Below, piece by piece: positions 49,712 through 60,442 of a stretch of DNA of 64,000 nt. The translations under genes were made by a program, and so were the position numbers. The DNA is taken from the NCBI RefSeq assembly GCF_047675955.1, contig NC_132916.1, positions 65,527,481 through 65,591,480 on the forward strand, in the 5' to 3' direction. The stretch comes from Chlorocebus sabaeus. Lineage: Eukaryota; Chordata; Mammalia; Primates; Cercopithecidae. The notes below the pieces were generated by a model. The model was not told the DNA's origin. It did no database searches and worked only from the letters and a program-made list of their open reading frames with translations. Within the stretch, counting starts at the first letter, position 1; every line of letters begins with the position of its first letter.

Positions 49712-50084
49712 TGCATTAGTCCGTTCTCATGCTGCTAATAAAGACATACCCAAGACTGGATAATTTATAAAGGAAAGAGGTTTCATTGACTCACAATTCA
49801 GCATGGCTGGGGAGACCTCAGGAAACTTACAATCATGACAGAAGGGGAAGCAAACAGGTCCTTTATCACATGGCAGCTGCAAGACGTGCCAAGCAAAAGA
49901 GGGTAAAGCCCTTTATAAAACCATCAGATCTCATGAAAAGTCACTCATTGTCATGACAGCAGCATGAGGGTAACCACCTCCATGATTAAATTACCTCCCA
50001 CTGGGCCCCTCCCATGACACATGGGGATTATGGGAGCTACAATTCAAGATGAGATTTGGGTAGGGACACAGCCAAATCGTATAA
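49712..50084 (-). mobile_element. Solo THE1-type LTR with exact 5-bp duplication
   Basis: Reverse MaLR LTR from 'tgcattagtccgttctcatg' to 'gggacacagccaaatcg', flanked by TGGCC at 49707-49711 and 50085-50089. 'ggtttcattgactcacaattc', 'ctcaggaaacttacaatcatg' and 'gagatttgggtagggac' are THE1/MST landmarks. Solo: no internal sequence alongside. Confidence 0.92.
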
Positions 50085-50089
50085 TGGCC

Positions 50090-52080
50090 AAACTACCACC
50101 TCAGTTTAATATATTTATATACAATGCTGTTGTTCTTAAGTATTTCACCAATGCCAGCAAAGATATTTGGGAAACACTGTTAATTCAAACAAGTAGTATA
50201 AGACAAGTTTAAACTAGGAATAAACTGGAAACACTTTTTAGAAACTTTTCTCTTAATAAGCCTTGAAGTAAGTTAGGAAACAATGTTAATTCCTTAGAGC
50301 CACTCTGGTTCCATTGAATGTATTACAAGTTCGCTGGTTAAATAGTACCTTAGTGGAGGGAAGATGAAACAACTTTTTTATACTAATGGCAAGGGCTAAT
50401 TTAATTTTTCTTTCTTTAAAGCTGAGAACAAATTAGGTCAGAGTGATGGATTAGAGCCAAACATAGTACCTTGGCTTGTCATAAAGGGAAAGTTCTGGCC
50501 AAGAATTATACAGAATCTGTACTTGTAGTGCTAAATTTGTGACTATGTAGAGTTAGTGACAAGACTCATGGGAAAGGAGAAATAAAAAGAAATGAGTCCC
50601 TTAGAAAATCTAATCAGAAAAAAAATTATTTTTTTAAAGAGTTTATAAATTAGGAATTCTTTGATGCCTAAAAGTCACACATTCTTCATTCACCGAGCAA
50701 GCTACAAGTTAGTATAAGCTCATGCCCTGTCTAGAGCTTGCACAGATATGCACCAAGCTTGTCATAAGGGAGAAGTTATGTTTGACTTGCATTAATCTCA
50801 ATGGATCTTGATTCATTGTCCGAGCAAACTGATAGTGTAGCATCCTGAACTGATGTCTAAAATAGATGCTGGCACACTGTCGTGACTAGCTCTGTCTTTT
50901 GTTTGACTGGTTTCAGACAGATTCCAATAGGTTGTCGAGGAATAGACACAGCGAGTCTTGAGACCTGGTTCTGCCAAGGAACAGGAAGCCACAACTCATG
51001 GGAGGCTGACCTTGAATTCCCTTACTTGAGCAATAAACACTCAGGAATGTGTTGGGATTGTTTTGTACCAGTGATTTCACTTGGTGAGCAGGCAGGCACA
51101 CAGCCAGTTTCAGAAAAATCTGGCATAACCAAAAAGAACCAAGAGAGTATGAAAACTCTCTGAGCGTGGCAAATATTATTTCTCAGATCTGGTAGAAACT
51201 TATTCTATGAAGGCATTATCTGGAGCTGTGTACCTCTTTGAGGGCTTTGGGAATTTGGTAGGCTCCCATGATTGGGAGTATGCCGCAATGTTTCTTCTTG
51301 TAGCTGTCTCGGTTGACAGAGGTTTCTATATCTTCTGCCACTAAATAAAATTTAAAGCAATTCTTTCACCCTGCAAGTTGGCATCTTTGCATCAGTCAGT
51401 TCTTAACTTATTGTAACAGGTTCTTGCACTCAAGGTCACACAGCAAATTAAAGGTGAAGTCAAATATATAGGTATAATTTAGTTTTATTAAACTCCAAAC
51501 TACTTATCCACACTACATTCCTTCCTATCCCTGTCATCTTCTTCAAATCCCTAAAGAAACAAATCATTAAAAACAAAACTAAGTTAAACTAAAATTTAAA
51601 TAATTTGTAACTTTAAAAGGAAGCACACAAGTTATTTAATATTTTTTGGACTTATCTTTTGAGGCATAAACACCAGCCAAGGCTAAATAAATGGAAGACC
51701 TATTAAAACTTATGTAATCCTGGTGGGGTAAAATGTGGTTCCTCCCCCAGGCCTGTTTCTGCTCATGGCAGGATTGAAGCATGAGCAACCATAGATATCT
51801 TGAGCTCCTACTGCGGCTCCCTCTGTCCTTTCATCTTTGTCACTGCTTTTAGCAGTGAAATATCAGGAAATCCATTTTTTGATAATGATGCAATTAAATT
51901 TAATTGATAAAAGTAAGATAAATAAAAAAGTTACACTGTTTGGAAATTTGACACCTCGTTTTGTAACATCTATTAAGATATAATTCTTGCAGCATAAAAT
52001 TTGCCCTTTAAAATGTATTAAAAACCAAATTTTAAGTAATGCATATATCTCAAAGAAAGCACAAGCATAAATAAAGCATA
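50090..52080. other. Unassigned DNA, with a weak MIR
   Basis: 50650-51360 is less AT-rich and free of named repeats. A 93-codon plus-strand frame (50882-51163) lies here, but it matches no family I know and has no codon pattern or splice context to support it. A weak reverse-MIR-like patch lies at 51415-51470 ('caaggtcacacagcaaatt'). Confidence 0.45.
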
Positions 52081-52084
52081 TTTT

Positions 52085-53320
52085 AAACTGAATGATAATA
52101 AAATTGCAACATTTAAAAACTGGGGCAATACAGATCAAATATTTAGAGAAAAATTTATAATCTTAAAGGCTTTTAGTAGAGAGAAAGAAATGTTTACTAT
52201 CATCTATCAAGTTTTCACCTTAACAAGCTAGAGGAAAAAAAGCAAATTAAACTCACACAAGCATAAAAGTACGAATAATGAATAAAGAGCAGAAACCAAT
52301 GACAGATCAGAAAAACAATAGTCTAAGTTAACAAAGCTAAAAGTTGTTTTAATGAAAAAATTAATAAAATAGAAAAATGTCTTGATACACTGATTTGGAG
52401 AAAAGAAAGATAGAATACAAATTAACACTATCATAAATAAAAGATTTACTACAAAACATACTACTGGTATTAGTAAACACAAGATATTTTTTAACATGTC
52501 AACAAATCATGTCAACAAAATCAACAATTGTGATGTTGTATGAACTCCCCAAAAAACACAACTTACCAGAACTGACACAATAAGAATTTTTTTTAAGAAA
52601 ACAATATAACTTTATATCTGTTAAATAAATGACTTTATTATAAGTCATTATAAAATGTCCCACAAAACATTCTCAGCCCTGATGGTTTTCCTGGTAAATT
52701 CTATCAAACATTAGGGAAAACTAATATCAATCATGCACAAACACTTCCAGAAAGCAGATGATAGAAAGAAACTTCAAAATTTATTTTATGTGATCTGCAT
52801 TATTCCAATATGAAATAAAACAGAATTATTACAATAAAGGTACAGAACAATAATTATTATGGATACAAATGCAGAAACTTTTCATAACATATCATCAAAT
52901 TGAATTCATCAATATATAAAAAGAAGATAAAATAAGATGATCAGATAGTATAATTCATTGCATGACTAGAATGACGGAGAACAAAAACATACAATCTTTT
53001 CAATGGGTGCAGAAAATTCACTTGGCAAAGTTCAACATTTCCTAATGAAATCTATAAATAAAAGAACACTCCTTGAATTTGATAAAGAACATTTGTAAGA
53101 AACAAAACAAAACAAAAAACTAATGCTAACATATTACTTAAAGATAAATTATGGAAGGCTTTCCTTCAAAGATTGGGAGTAAGGCAAGTATAGTCACTCA
53201 GCTTTTATTCAACAGAGTACTGAAAGTTCTAGCTTGCGCTCTAGGGCAAGAGGAAGAAATTAAGAGACTGAAAAGATAAAAATAAACTCTCTTTTTCATA
53301 GCTGGTATATCGTATATCAT
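52085..53320 (+). mobile_element. L1M ORF2 fragment
   Basis: Collinear with older L1 ORF2: 'aaaatttataatcttaaaggc', 'caagctagaggaaaaaaagc', 'ccagaactgacacaataag', 'ctgatggttttcctggtaaattc', 'caacagagtactgaaagttc'. Many frameshifts; about 1.2 kb survives. Confidence 0.8.
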
Positions 53321-53429
53321 ACCTAGCAACTCATAAGGAATCTTCATAAAATTACTAGAACTAATAAATAAATTAACCAGTTATTGAATACCAGCTAATG
53401 TCCTCAGTCCTCATCCTGACATGTAAGAA

Positions 53430-53620
53430 TCAACTCTTCTCTTGGGGTGCCATAACTCTCATGGCCTCTGTGACATTCAGTACCCTTTTTTCTCCATATG
53501 TCTTTCCTCTTCTATGAACTCTTTGAAGGGAGCATCTATGTTTTATTAGGCTTTGCTTTTCTGGGACTTGGCATAATTTCTCCCTCAGAGAGACCCTTAA
53601 TACATGTGTATTTTAAGAAC
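53430..53620 (+). mobile_element. Possible L2 3'-end fragment
   Basis: 'ctatgaactctttgaagggagcatctatg' and 'cttaatacatgtgta' resemble the L2 'gtaagctccttgagggcagg... ctcaataaatgt' segment. Weak. Confidence 0.35.
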
Positions 53621-54000
53621 AAAGAGGTAAGCTAATCTGCCACTTAACTGGATCTGATGCTTTTGCAAGTAATTTTTACAATTACATTTAGAGTAGAGTT
53701 AAAAACACAAAATTTCAACAAATGTAGTATAAACATCTGATTGTCATTATTAATAATTTATGAATTAGGCATCATCCCACCTAAATAAAATGTGGTCTGC
53801 TGGGCATGTCAGAAAAGTTGGTTTTTGAAGGTATGTTGAGGAGGAACAAGGAAAGAGAATAATAGCAAAAAGAAATGGATTGGTTAACATTAGCTTGATT
53901 CAGGTGACTTTCCTCACAAGGGATAAAGCAGAGGGGACTTCCTTTTCATGTTGGCCCAGGTTGATTAGGCCCTTTCTGATTGGTTGCTGGAAATCTCTTG
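53621..54000. other. Unassigned DNA
   Basis: No gene or named repeat before the pyrimidine tract. The 80-aa frame at 53880-54122 is completed by the CTTT repeat and is an artefact. Confidence 0.45.
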
Positions 54001-54039
54001 ATTTTAGAGAGAGAAAAAAAAAAAGTCTTTTGGGGGATT

Positions 54040-54042
54040 TTC

Positions 54043-54089
<47 letters not shown>

Positions 54090-54200
54090 TTCTTTTTTCT
54101 TTCTTTTTTAATTTTTTTTTAAATTATACTTTAAGTTCTTGGATACATGTATAGAACATGCAGGTTTGCTATGTAGGTATACATGTGCCATGGTAAAGTT
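54040..54200 (-). mobile_element. Very short L1P 3' end with (CTTT)n tail
   Basis: (CTTT)n at 54043-54088, then only about 85 bp of the L1 3' end reversed ('ttatactttaagttcttgg', 'acatgcaggtttgctatg', 'ggtatacatgtgccatgg'). One of the most severely 5'-truncated L1 copies possible. Confidence 0.88.
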
Positions 54201-56070
54201 ATAGTTTGATGGCATGGCACTTAGCTTAAGCAACTTGATTTTGATTTGGTCTATTAATGTATAGTAGCTGATGTATGTATAGTAGCTCAGTTCACGACAA
54301 TGACTTCTTATAATTTTATTGAACAGTTGGTGTTATTACCTCAATTTTTGAAGAAGATCTTGAAGCCAAAAATGGATTTTCAACTAAAACTTCATCAATT
54401 AGCTTGGAATTAACAAAATGAAAGCTTCCTGATTTAAGGATATTTCTCTTTCTACTATAAGTTGCTGCCTAAATGAATAGATTGCTCTGCTGTCTTTTAT
54501 ATTATAAGCTGCTGCCTAAATCAATAGACTGCCTTGTTGTACTTTTGAAATTTGTTTACATCTGTTTTTAATTATGAAATAAATTATCTCTGAAAAAAAG
54601 GAGGAAACCTGAGTAATGAATAGGCAGCTTCTCCATCAGTAGATCCAGCTTTGTTCTTGCTAGGCTCGCTATTCTTTATAGGTCATGGTGCCCATAAATA
54701 ATCTGATAAGTTTTTCTCTTCTCTACATGCCTGGGTACATACCTTAAGAGATTTCACTACAAATATTTGTTTTAAATTAGTCCACTAACGTCCTTAAAGC
54801 TCAATCTTTTTAATACAATTCTAATACAAGCTTTAAACTCCATAATATTTTTGCCAATTTTTTTCTTGTATTACTGATATAGGAAGAGATCCCTTTTATA
54901 CCTTATTTGAATATTTGTTTTATTTAAAGGCAACAGAATGTGAACTTGCAACCTCTTTCTCATTCTCTTCTACTCTGTGGATTCACCTGCTTTTTGCAAG
55001 AAGTAGTTCGATAAACCATGCCATGGAACCTTATCAGATATTCGCTCTACATAATATTTAGTTACTCTGTTCTGCCTTTAGACTGTCTTAGAACACATTT
55101 CTGAATACTTCCTAATTAGTTATTTTTATAGCCATGTTAGATATTTTCATTAGGCAGAAATATTTTAGGAAATTAAAATACAGTTCAACCAGATTGTCTC
55201 TTTTAAATCATGTATTTGTATGGCATCATTACCAATCCACATACACACACTTAAATAATTTTTCAGCTAATTTAGACCTTTTGCCTTCAGCATTACAGCT
55301 CCCCATACATTACTGTCTAATTTCACAGATAGTTAAACCACACATTCAATCCTGTGCACCTTTGGCTAAACAGAAATCAGTGGTAACTAATAATTAGAGA
55401 CTAAAGGGCCTTAACCCCAGCATTGGTTCGTTTTCTTATTATTTCTCTCAGCCCGTGAAAGCATTTGATTTTTGTTTCTGGGTTACATTTGCTTATAGAA
55501 AATGGAACTAACTTTCCCTTTATGAAAATAGACCCTATCCAATTCTGCAGGTTGCTTGGTATATGCCTAAATGAGACAGAAACTTCACTCATAGCTCAGG
55601 CATTTTATTTCAACTTTTATTGTCTTTTCATATCATAGTAACCAATATGTATTTTATGTTTCCACTATTGCTGCATTCAACAGCCAGACGTATTTAAAAC
55701 TATACATATTTAGGATCTTAGCACAGTGGTGGTAATGGAGGCCATTAAAGCATTCAAAAAAATAATGCTTAGCAATGGGAACAGAGGGCTGAGCAATAGA
55801 GACAAGTCGGATTCTCTCACCTTGTATGAAATAATCTGAATTGCCTGTTAGGACAAAAGAAAGAGATTTCTGCTGTAAATTTCAGTTGTCTTTCATTGAG
55901 TAGGAATAAAATTCATTAAATATCAGTAATTTTTTCTAGAATGTGATTTGTTTTTAGCATTTAAGTGAATAACCTTCCAGGTTTTCCTATTTTTTTCCAG
56001 GTTTTCACTTTAGTACTTTTTGTCAATCAATGTCGAGAAAAATAACTAAATAGGAAACAAATAAGGTGAC
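54201..56070. other. Unassigned AT-rich DNA with one local duplication
   Basis: No gene or named repeat. Positions 54456-54549 hold a 47-bp tandem duplication. The 87-aa plus-strand frame at 55134-55397 has no known domain. Confidence 0.45.
54456..54549 (+). repeat. Imperfect 47-bp tandem duplication
   Basis: Units 54456-54502 and 54503-54549 both begin 'tataag.tgctgcctaaat' and continue 'aatag.ttgc'-like. They have several substitutions, so this is an old event. Confidence 0.85.
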
Positions 56071-56087
56071 AAAAGAATAGAATAATA

Positions 56088-57108
56088 GTTTGAAGTCAGG
56101 AAGCGTGATGCCTCCAGTTTTGTTCTTTTGACTTAGGGTTGTCGTGGCAATGCGGGCTCTTTTGTGGTTCCATATGAACTTTAAAGCAGTTTTTTCCAAT
56201 TCTGTGAAGAAACTCATTGGTAGTTTGATGGGGATGGCATTGAATCCATAAATTACCTTGGGCAGTAAGGCCATTTTCACAATATTGATTCTTCCTATCC
56301 ATGAGCATGGTATGTTCTTCCATTTGTTTGTGTCCTCTTTTATTTCACTGAGCAGTGGTTTGTAGTTCTCTTTGAAGAGGTCCTTTACATCCCTTGTAAG
56401 TTGGATCCCTAGGTATTTTATTCTCTTTGAAGCAATTGTGAATGGAAGTTCATTCCTGATTTGGATCTCTGTTTGTCTGTTACTGGTGTATAAGAATGCT
56501 TGTGATTTTTGCACATTAATTTTGTATCCTGAGACTTTGCGGAAGTTTCTTATCAGCTTAAGGAGATTTTGGGCTGAGATGATGGGGTTTTCTAAATATG
56601 CAATCATGTTATCTGCAAACGGGGACAATTTGACTTCTTTTCCTAACTGAATCCCCTTGATTTCTTTCTCTTGCTTGATTGGCCTAACCAGAACTTCCAA
56701 CACTATGTTGAATAGGAGTGGTGAGAGAGGGCATCCCTGTCTTGTGCCAGTTTTCAAAGGGAATGTTTCCAGTTTTTGTCCATTCAGTATGATATTGGCT
56801 GTGGGTATGTCATAAATAGCTTTCATTATTTTGAGATACGTTCCATCGATACCGAATTTATTGAGAGTTTTTAGCATGAAGGGCTGTTGAATTTTGTCAA
56901 AGGCCTTTTCTGCATCTATTGAGATAATCATGTGGTTTTTGTCTTTGGTTCTGTTTATATGCTGGATTATGTTTATTGATTTGTGTATGTTGAACCAGCC
57001 TTGCATCCAAGGGATGAAGCCCACTTGATCATGGTGGATAAGCTTTTTGATGTGCTGCTGGATTCCGTTTGCCAGTGTTTTATTGAGGATTTTTGCATCA
57101 ATGTTCAT
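56088..57108 (-). pseudogene. L1 ORF2p reverse-transcriptase domain (inverted part), catalytic site mutated
   Basis: A 361-codon frame (its last ~20 codons, 56023-56087, lie in flanking DNA) covers the RT fingers and palm: '[17 protein letters not shown]', '[16 protein letters not shown]', '[16 protein letters not shown]', '[13 protein letters not shown]'. The catalytic box reads PFADNMIAY instead of FADDMIVY, losing the second aspartate needed for polymerisation. The frame is severed from upstream by a frameshift near 57115 and from the C-terminus by the inversion. Confidence 0.95.
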
Positions 57109-57121
57109 CAGGGATATTGGT

Positions 57122-57430
57122 CTAAAATTCTCTTTTTCTTGTTGTGTCTCTGCCAGGCTTTGGTATCAGGATGATTTTGGCCTCATAAAATGAGTTAGGG
57201 AGAATTCCCTCTTTTTCTATTGATTGGAATAGTTTCAGAAGGAGTGGTACCAGCTCCTCTTTGTACTTCTGGTAGAATTCACCTGTGAATCCATCTGGTC
57301 CTGGAGATTTTTTGGTTAATAGGCTATTAATTTTTGCCTCAATTTCAGAGCCTATTATTGGTCTATTCAGGGATTCAACTTCTTCCTGGTTTAGTCTTAG
57401 GAGCGTGTAAGGATCCAGGAAATTATCCAT
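57122..57430 (-). pseudogene. L1 ORF2p pre-RT fragment
   Basis: 102 codons in another frame from the RT piece: '[19 protein letters not shown]', '[19 protein letters not shown]', '[19 protein letters not shown]'. One frameshift separates it from the RT domain. Confidence 0.93.
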
Positions 57431-57543
57431 TTCTTCTAGATTTTCTAGTTTATTTGCATAGAGGTGTTTATAGTATTCTCTGATGGTAGTTTGTATTTCT
57501 GTGGGGTTGGTGGTGATATCCCCTTTATCATTTTTTATTGCGT

Positions 57544-58466
57544 CTATATTACAATGCTACAGTAACCAAAACAGCATGGTACTGGTACCAAAACAGAGAT
57601 ATAGACCAATGGAACAGAACAGAGTCCTCAGAAATAATACCACACATGTACAGCCATCTGATCTTTGACAAACCTGAGAAAAACACGAAATGGGGAAAGG
57701 ATTCCCTATTTAATAAATGGTGCTCGGAAAATTGGCTAACCATAAGTAGAAAGCTGAAACTGGATCCTTTCCTTATTCTTTATACGAAAATTAATTCAAG
57801 ATGGATTAGAGACTTAAATGTTAGACCTAATACCATAAAAGCCCTAGAAGAAAACCTAGGTAATATCATTCAGGACATAGGCATGGGCAAGGACTTCATG
57901 TCTAAAACACCAAAAGCAACGGCAACAAAAGCCAAACTTGACAAATGGGATCTAATTAAACTAAAGAGCTTCTGCACAGCAAAAGAAACTACCATCAGAG
58001 TGAACAGGCAACCTACAGAATGGGAGAAAATTTTTGCAATCTACTCATCTGACAAAGGGCTAATATCCAGAACCTACAAAGAACTCAAACAAATTTACAA
58101 GAAAACAAACAATCCCATCAAAAAGTGGGCAAAGGATATGAACAGACATTTCTCAAAAGAAGACATTCATACAGCCAACAGACACATGAAAAAATGCTTG
58201 TCATCACTGGCCATCAGAGAAATGCAAATCAAAACCACAATGAGATACCATCTTACACCAGTTAGAATGGCGATCATTAAAAAGTCAGGAAACAACAGGT
58301 GTTGGAGAGAATGTGGAGAAACAGGAACACTTTTACACTGTTGGTGGGATTGTAAACTAGTTCAACCATTATGGAAAACAGTATGGCGATTCCTCAAGGA
58401 TCTAGAACTAGAAGTACCATATGATTCAGCCCTCCCATTACTGGGTATATACCTAAAGGATTGTAT
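57544..58466 (+). pseudogene. L1 ORF2p C-terminal region, cut by the inserted L1
   Basis: Continuous frame of about 307 residues from just after the inversion break: '[20 protein letters not shown]', '[19 protein letters not shown]', '[20 protein letters not shown]'. After about 58460 the frame runs into the inserted L1 and is meaningless (to 58650). Confidence 0.93.
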
Positions 58467-58512
58467 TTTATTTTATTTTATTTTATTTTATTTTATTTTA
58501 TTTTATTTTATT
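58466..58512. repeat. (TTTTA)n pentanucleotide tail
   Basis: About nine TTTTA units, grown from the poly(A) tail of the reverse L1. Confidence 0.95.
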
Positions 58513-59022
58513 TTTTATTATTATATTTTAAGTTCTAGGGTACATGTGCATAATGTGCAGGTTTGTTACATATGTGTGCTTTGCCTTGTTGGCGTGCTGC
58601 ACCCATCATCTCGTCAGCACCCATCAACTTGTCATTTACATCAGGTATAACTCCCAGTGCAATCCCTCCCCCCTCCCCCCTCCCCATGATAGGCCCTGGT
58701 GTATGATGTTCCCCTTCCTGAGTCCAAGTGATCTCATTGTTCAGTTCCCACCTGTGAGTGAGAACATGCGGTGTTTGATTTTCTGTTCTTGCGATAGTTT
58801 GCTGAGAATGATGGTTTCCACCTGCACCCATGTCCCTACAAAGGACACAAACTCATCCTTTTTTATGGCTGCATAGTATTCCATGGTGTATATGTGCCAC
58901 ATTTTCTTAATCCAGTCTGTCACTGATGGACATTTGGGTTGATTCTAAGTCTTCGCTATTGTGAATAGTGCCGCAATAAACATTCGTGTGCATGTGTCTT
59001 CATAGCAGCATGATTTATAATC
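58466..59022 (-). mobile_element. Younger L1PA 3' end inserted in the L1
   Basis: Reverse-strand 5'-truncated L1 of ~557 bp: tail (TTTTA)n at 58466-58510, then 3' UTR with the C-rich tract (58668-58685) and the last ORF2 codons. Duplication 'atacctaaaggattgta' (58449-58465) and 'atacccaaaggattgta' (59023-59039), one mismatch. It truncates at the L1 position equivalent to its own landing site. Confidence 0.94.
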
Positions 59023-59071
59023 ATACCCAAAGGATTGTAAATCATGCTGCAATGAAGACACATGCACACGT

Positions 59072-59314
59072 ATGTTCATTGTGGCACTATCCACAATAGC
59101 GAAGTCTTGGAATCAACCCAAATGTACATCAGTGACAGACTGGATTAAGAAAATGTGGCACATATACACCGTAGAATACTATGCAGCCATAAAAATGGAT
59201 GAGTTTGTGTCCTTTGTAGTGACATGGATGCAGCTGGAAACCACCATTCTGAGCAAACTATCGCAAGAACAGAAAACCAAACATCGTATGTTCTCACTCA
59301 TAGGTGGGAACTGA
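59072..59314 (+). pseudogene. L1 ORF2p extreme C-terminus
   Basis: The last ~80 codons of the host L1 after the inserted element: 'WIKKMWHIYTVEYYAAIK', 'ETTILSKLSQEQKTKHRMF'. It ends at a stop in the expected place ('LIGGN*'). Confidence 0.9.
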
Positions 59315-59564
59315 GCAATGAGATCACTTGGACTCGGGAAGGGGCCTTTTATCGGGAGGGGGGAGGGAAGAGGGGGGAGGGATTGCATTGGGAGTTATAC
59401 CTGATGTAAATGACGAGTTGATGGGTACTGACCAGTTGATGGGTGCAGAACACCAACATGGCACAAGTATACATATATAACAAACCCGCACGCTATGAAC
59501 ATGTACCCTAGAACTTAAAGTATAATAATAGTAAAAAAAACTTAAAAAAAAGAATAGTATAATA

Positions 59565-59760
59565 AAAAAACAGAAATAAACATATTTAGTATTATAGTGG
59601 ATGGAGAGCAATAATTGATATAGTGATACAAATAGTTAAATAAGAGTTAAGTTAGGCAAAAATTGTCATTTTTAAAAGACATTTGAGGTGAGGAGTTAGG
59701 ACATAAAATATGGAGAAGATGAGAGGAGGAGATGATAGATTTTACCCCTGAAAACTGGCA
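59565..59760. other. Unassigned DNA between L1 and Tigger-like element
   Basis: A short gap. No feature recognised. Confidence 0.4.
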
Positions 59761-59762
59761 TA

Positions 59763-60442
<680 letters not shown>

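Larger units (their letters stand above)
56088..59547 (+). mobile_element. Twin-primed L1PA insertion hosting a second L1
   Basis: Inverted 5' part 56088-57541 (minus strand, ORF2) and plus-strand 3' part ~57544-59527. Duplication 'aaaagaatagaataata' (56071-56087) and 'aaaagaatagtataata' (59548-59564) differs at one base. The junction near 57540 has a short CTAT overlap. The inverted part stops at the Asp-Phe-Lys codons and the plus part resumes at the next residues, so almost nothing was lost. A younger L1 lies at 58466-59022. Confidence 0.95.

Noticed and set aside
50882..51163. A 93-codon frame as a small gene
   Set aside because: No known domain, no second exon or splice context, and the length is within chance for this base composition.
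56023..57108. A 361-codon open frame as a host gene
   Set aside because: It is the L1 ORF2 reverse-transcriptase domain, with a mutated catalytic box, cut by the inversion and a frameshift.
58466..58512. A regular array as a CRISPR or satellite
   Set aside because: Simple (TTTTA)n tail of a reverse L1, with no spacers.
57538..58650. A 370-codon open frame as a novel protein
   Set aside because: Its first ~307 codons are L1 ORF2 C-terminus; the rest is antisense of the inserted L1. No start or promoter context.
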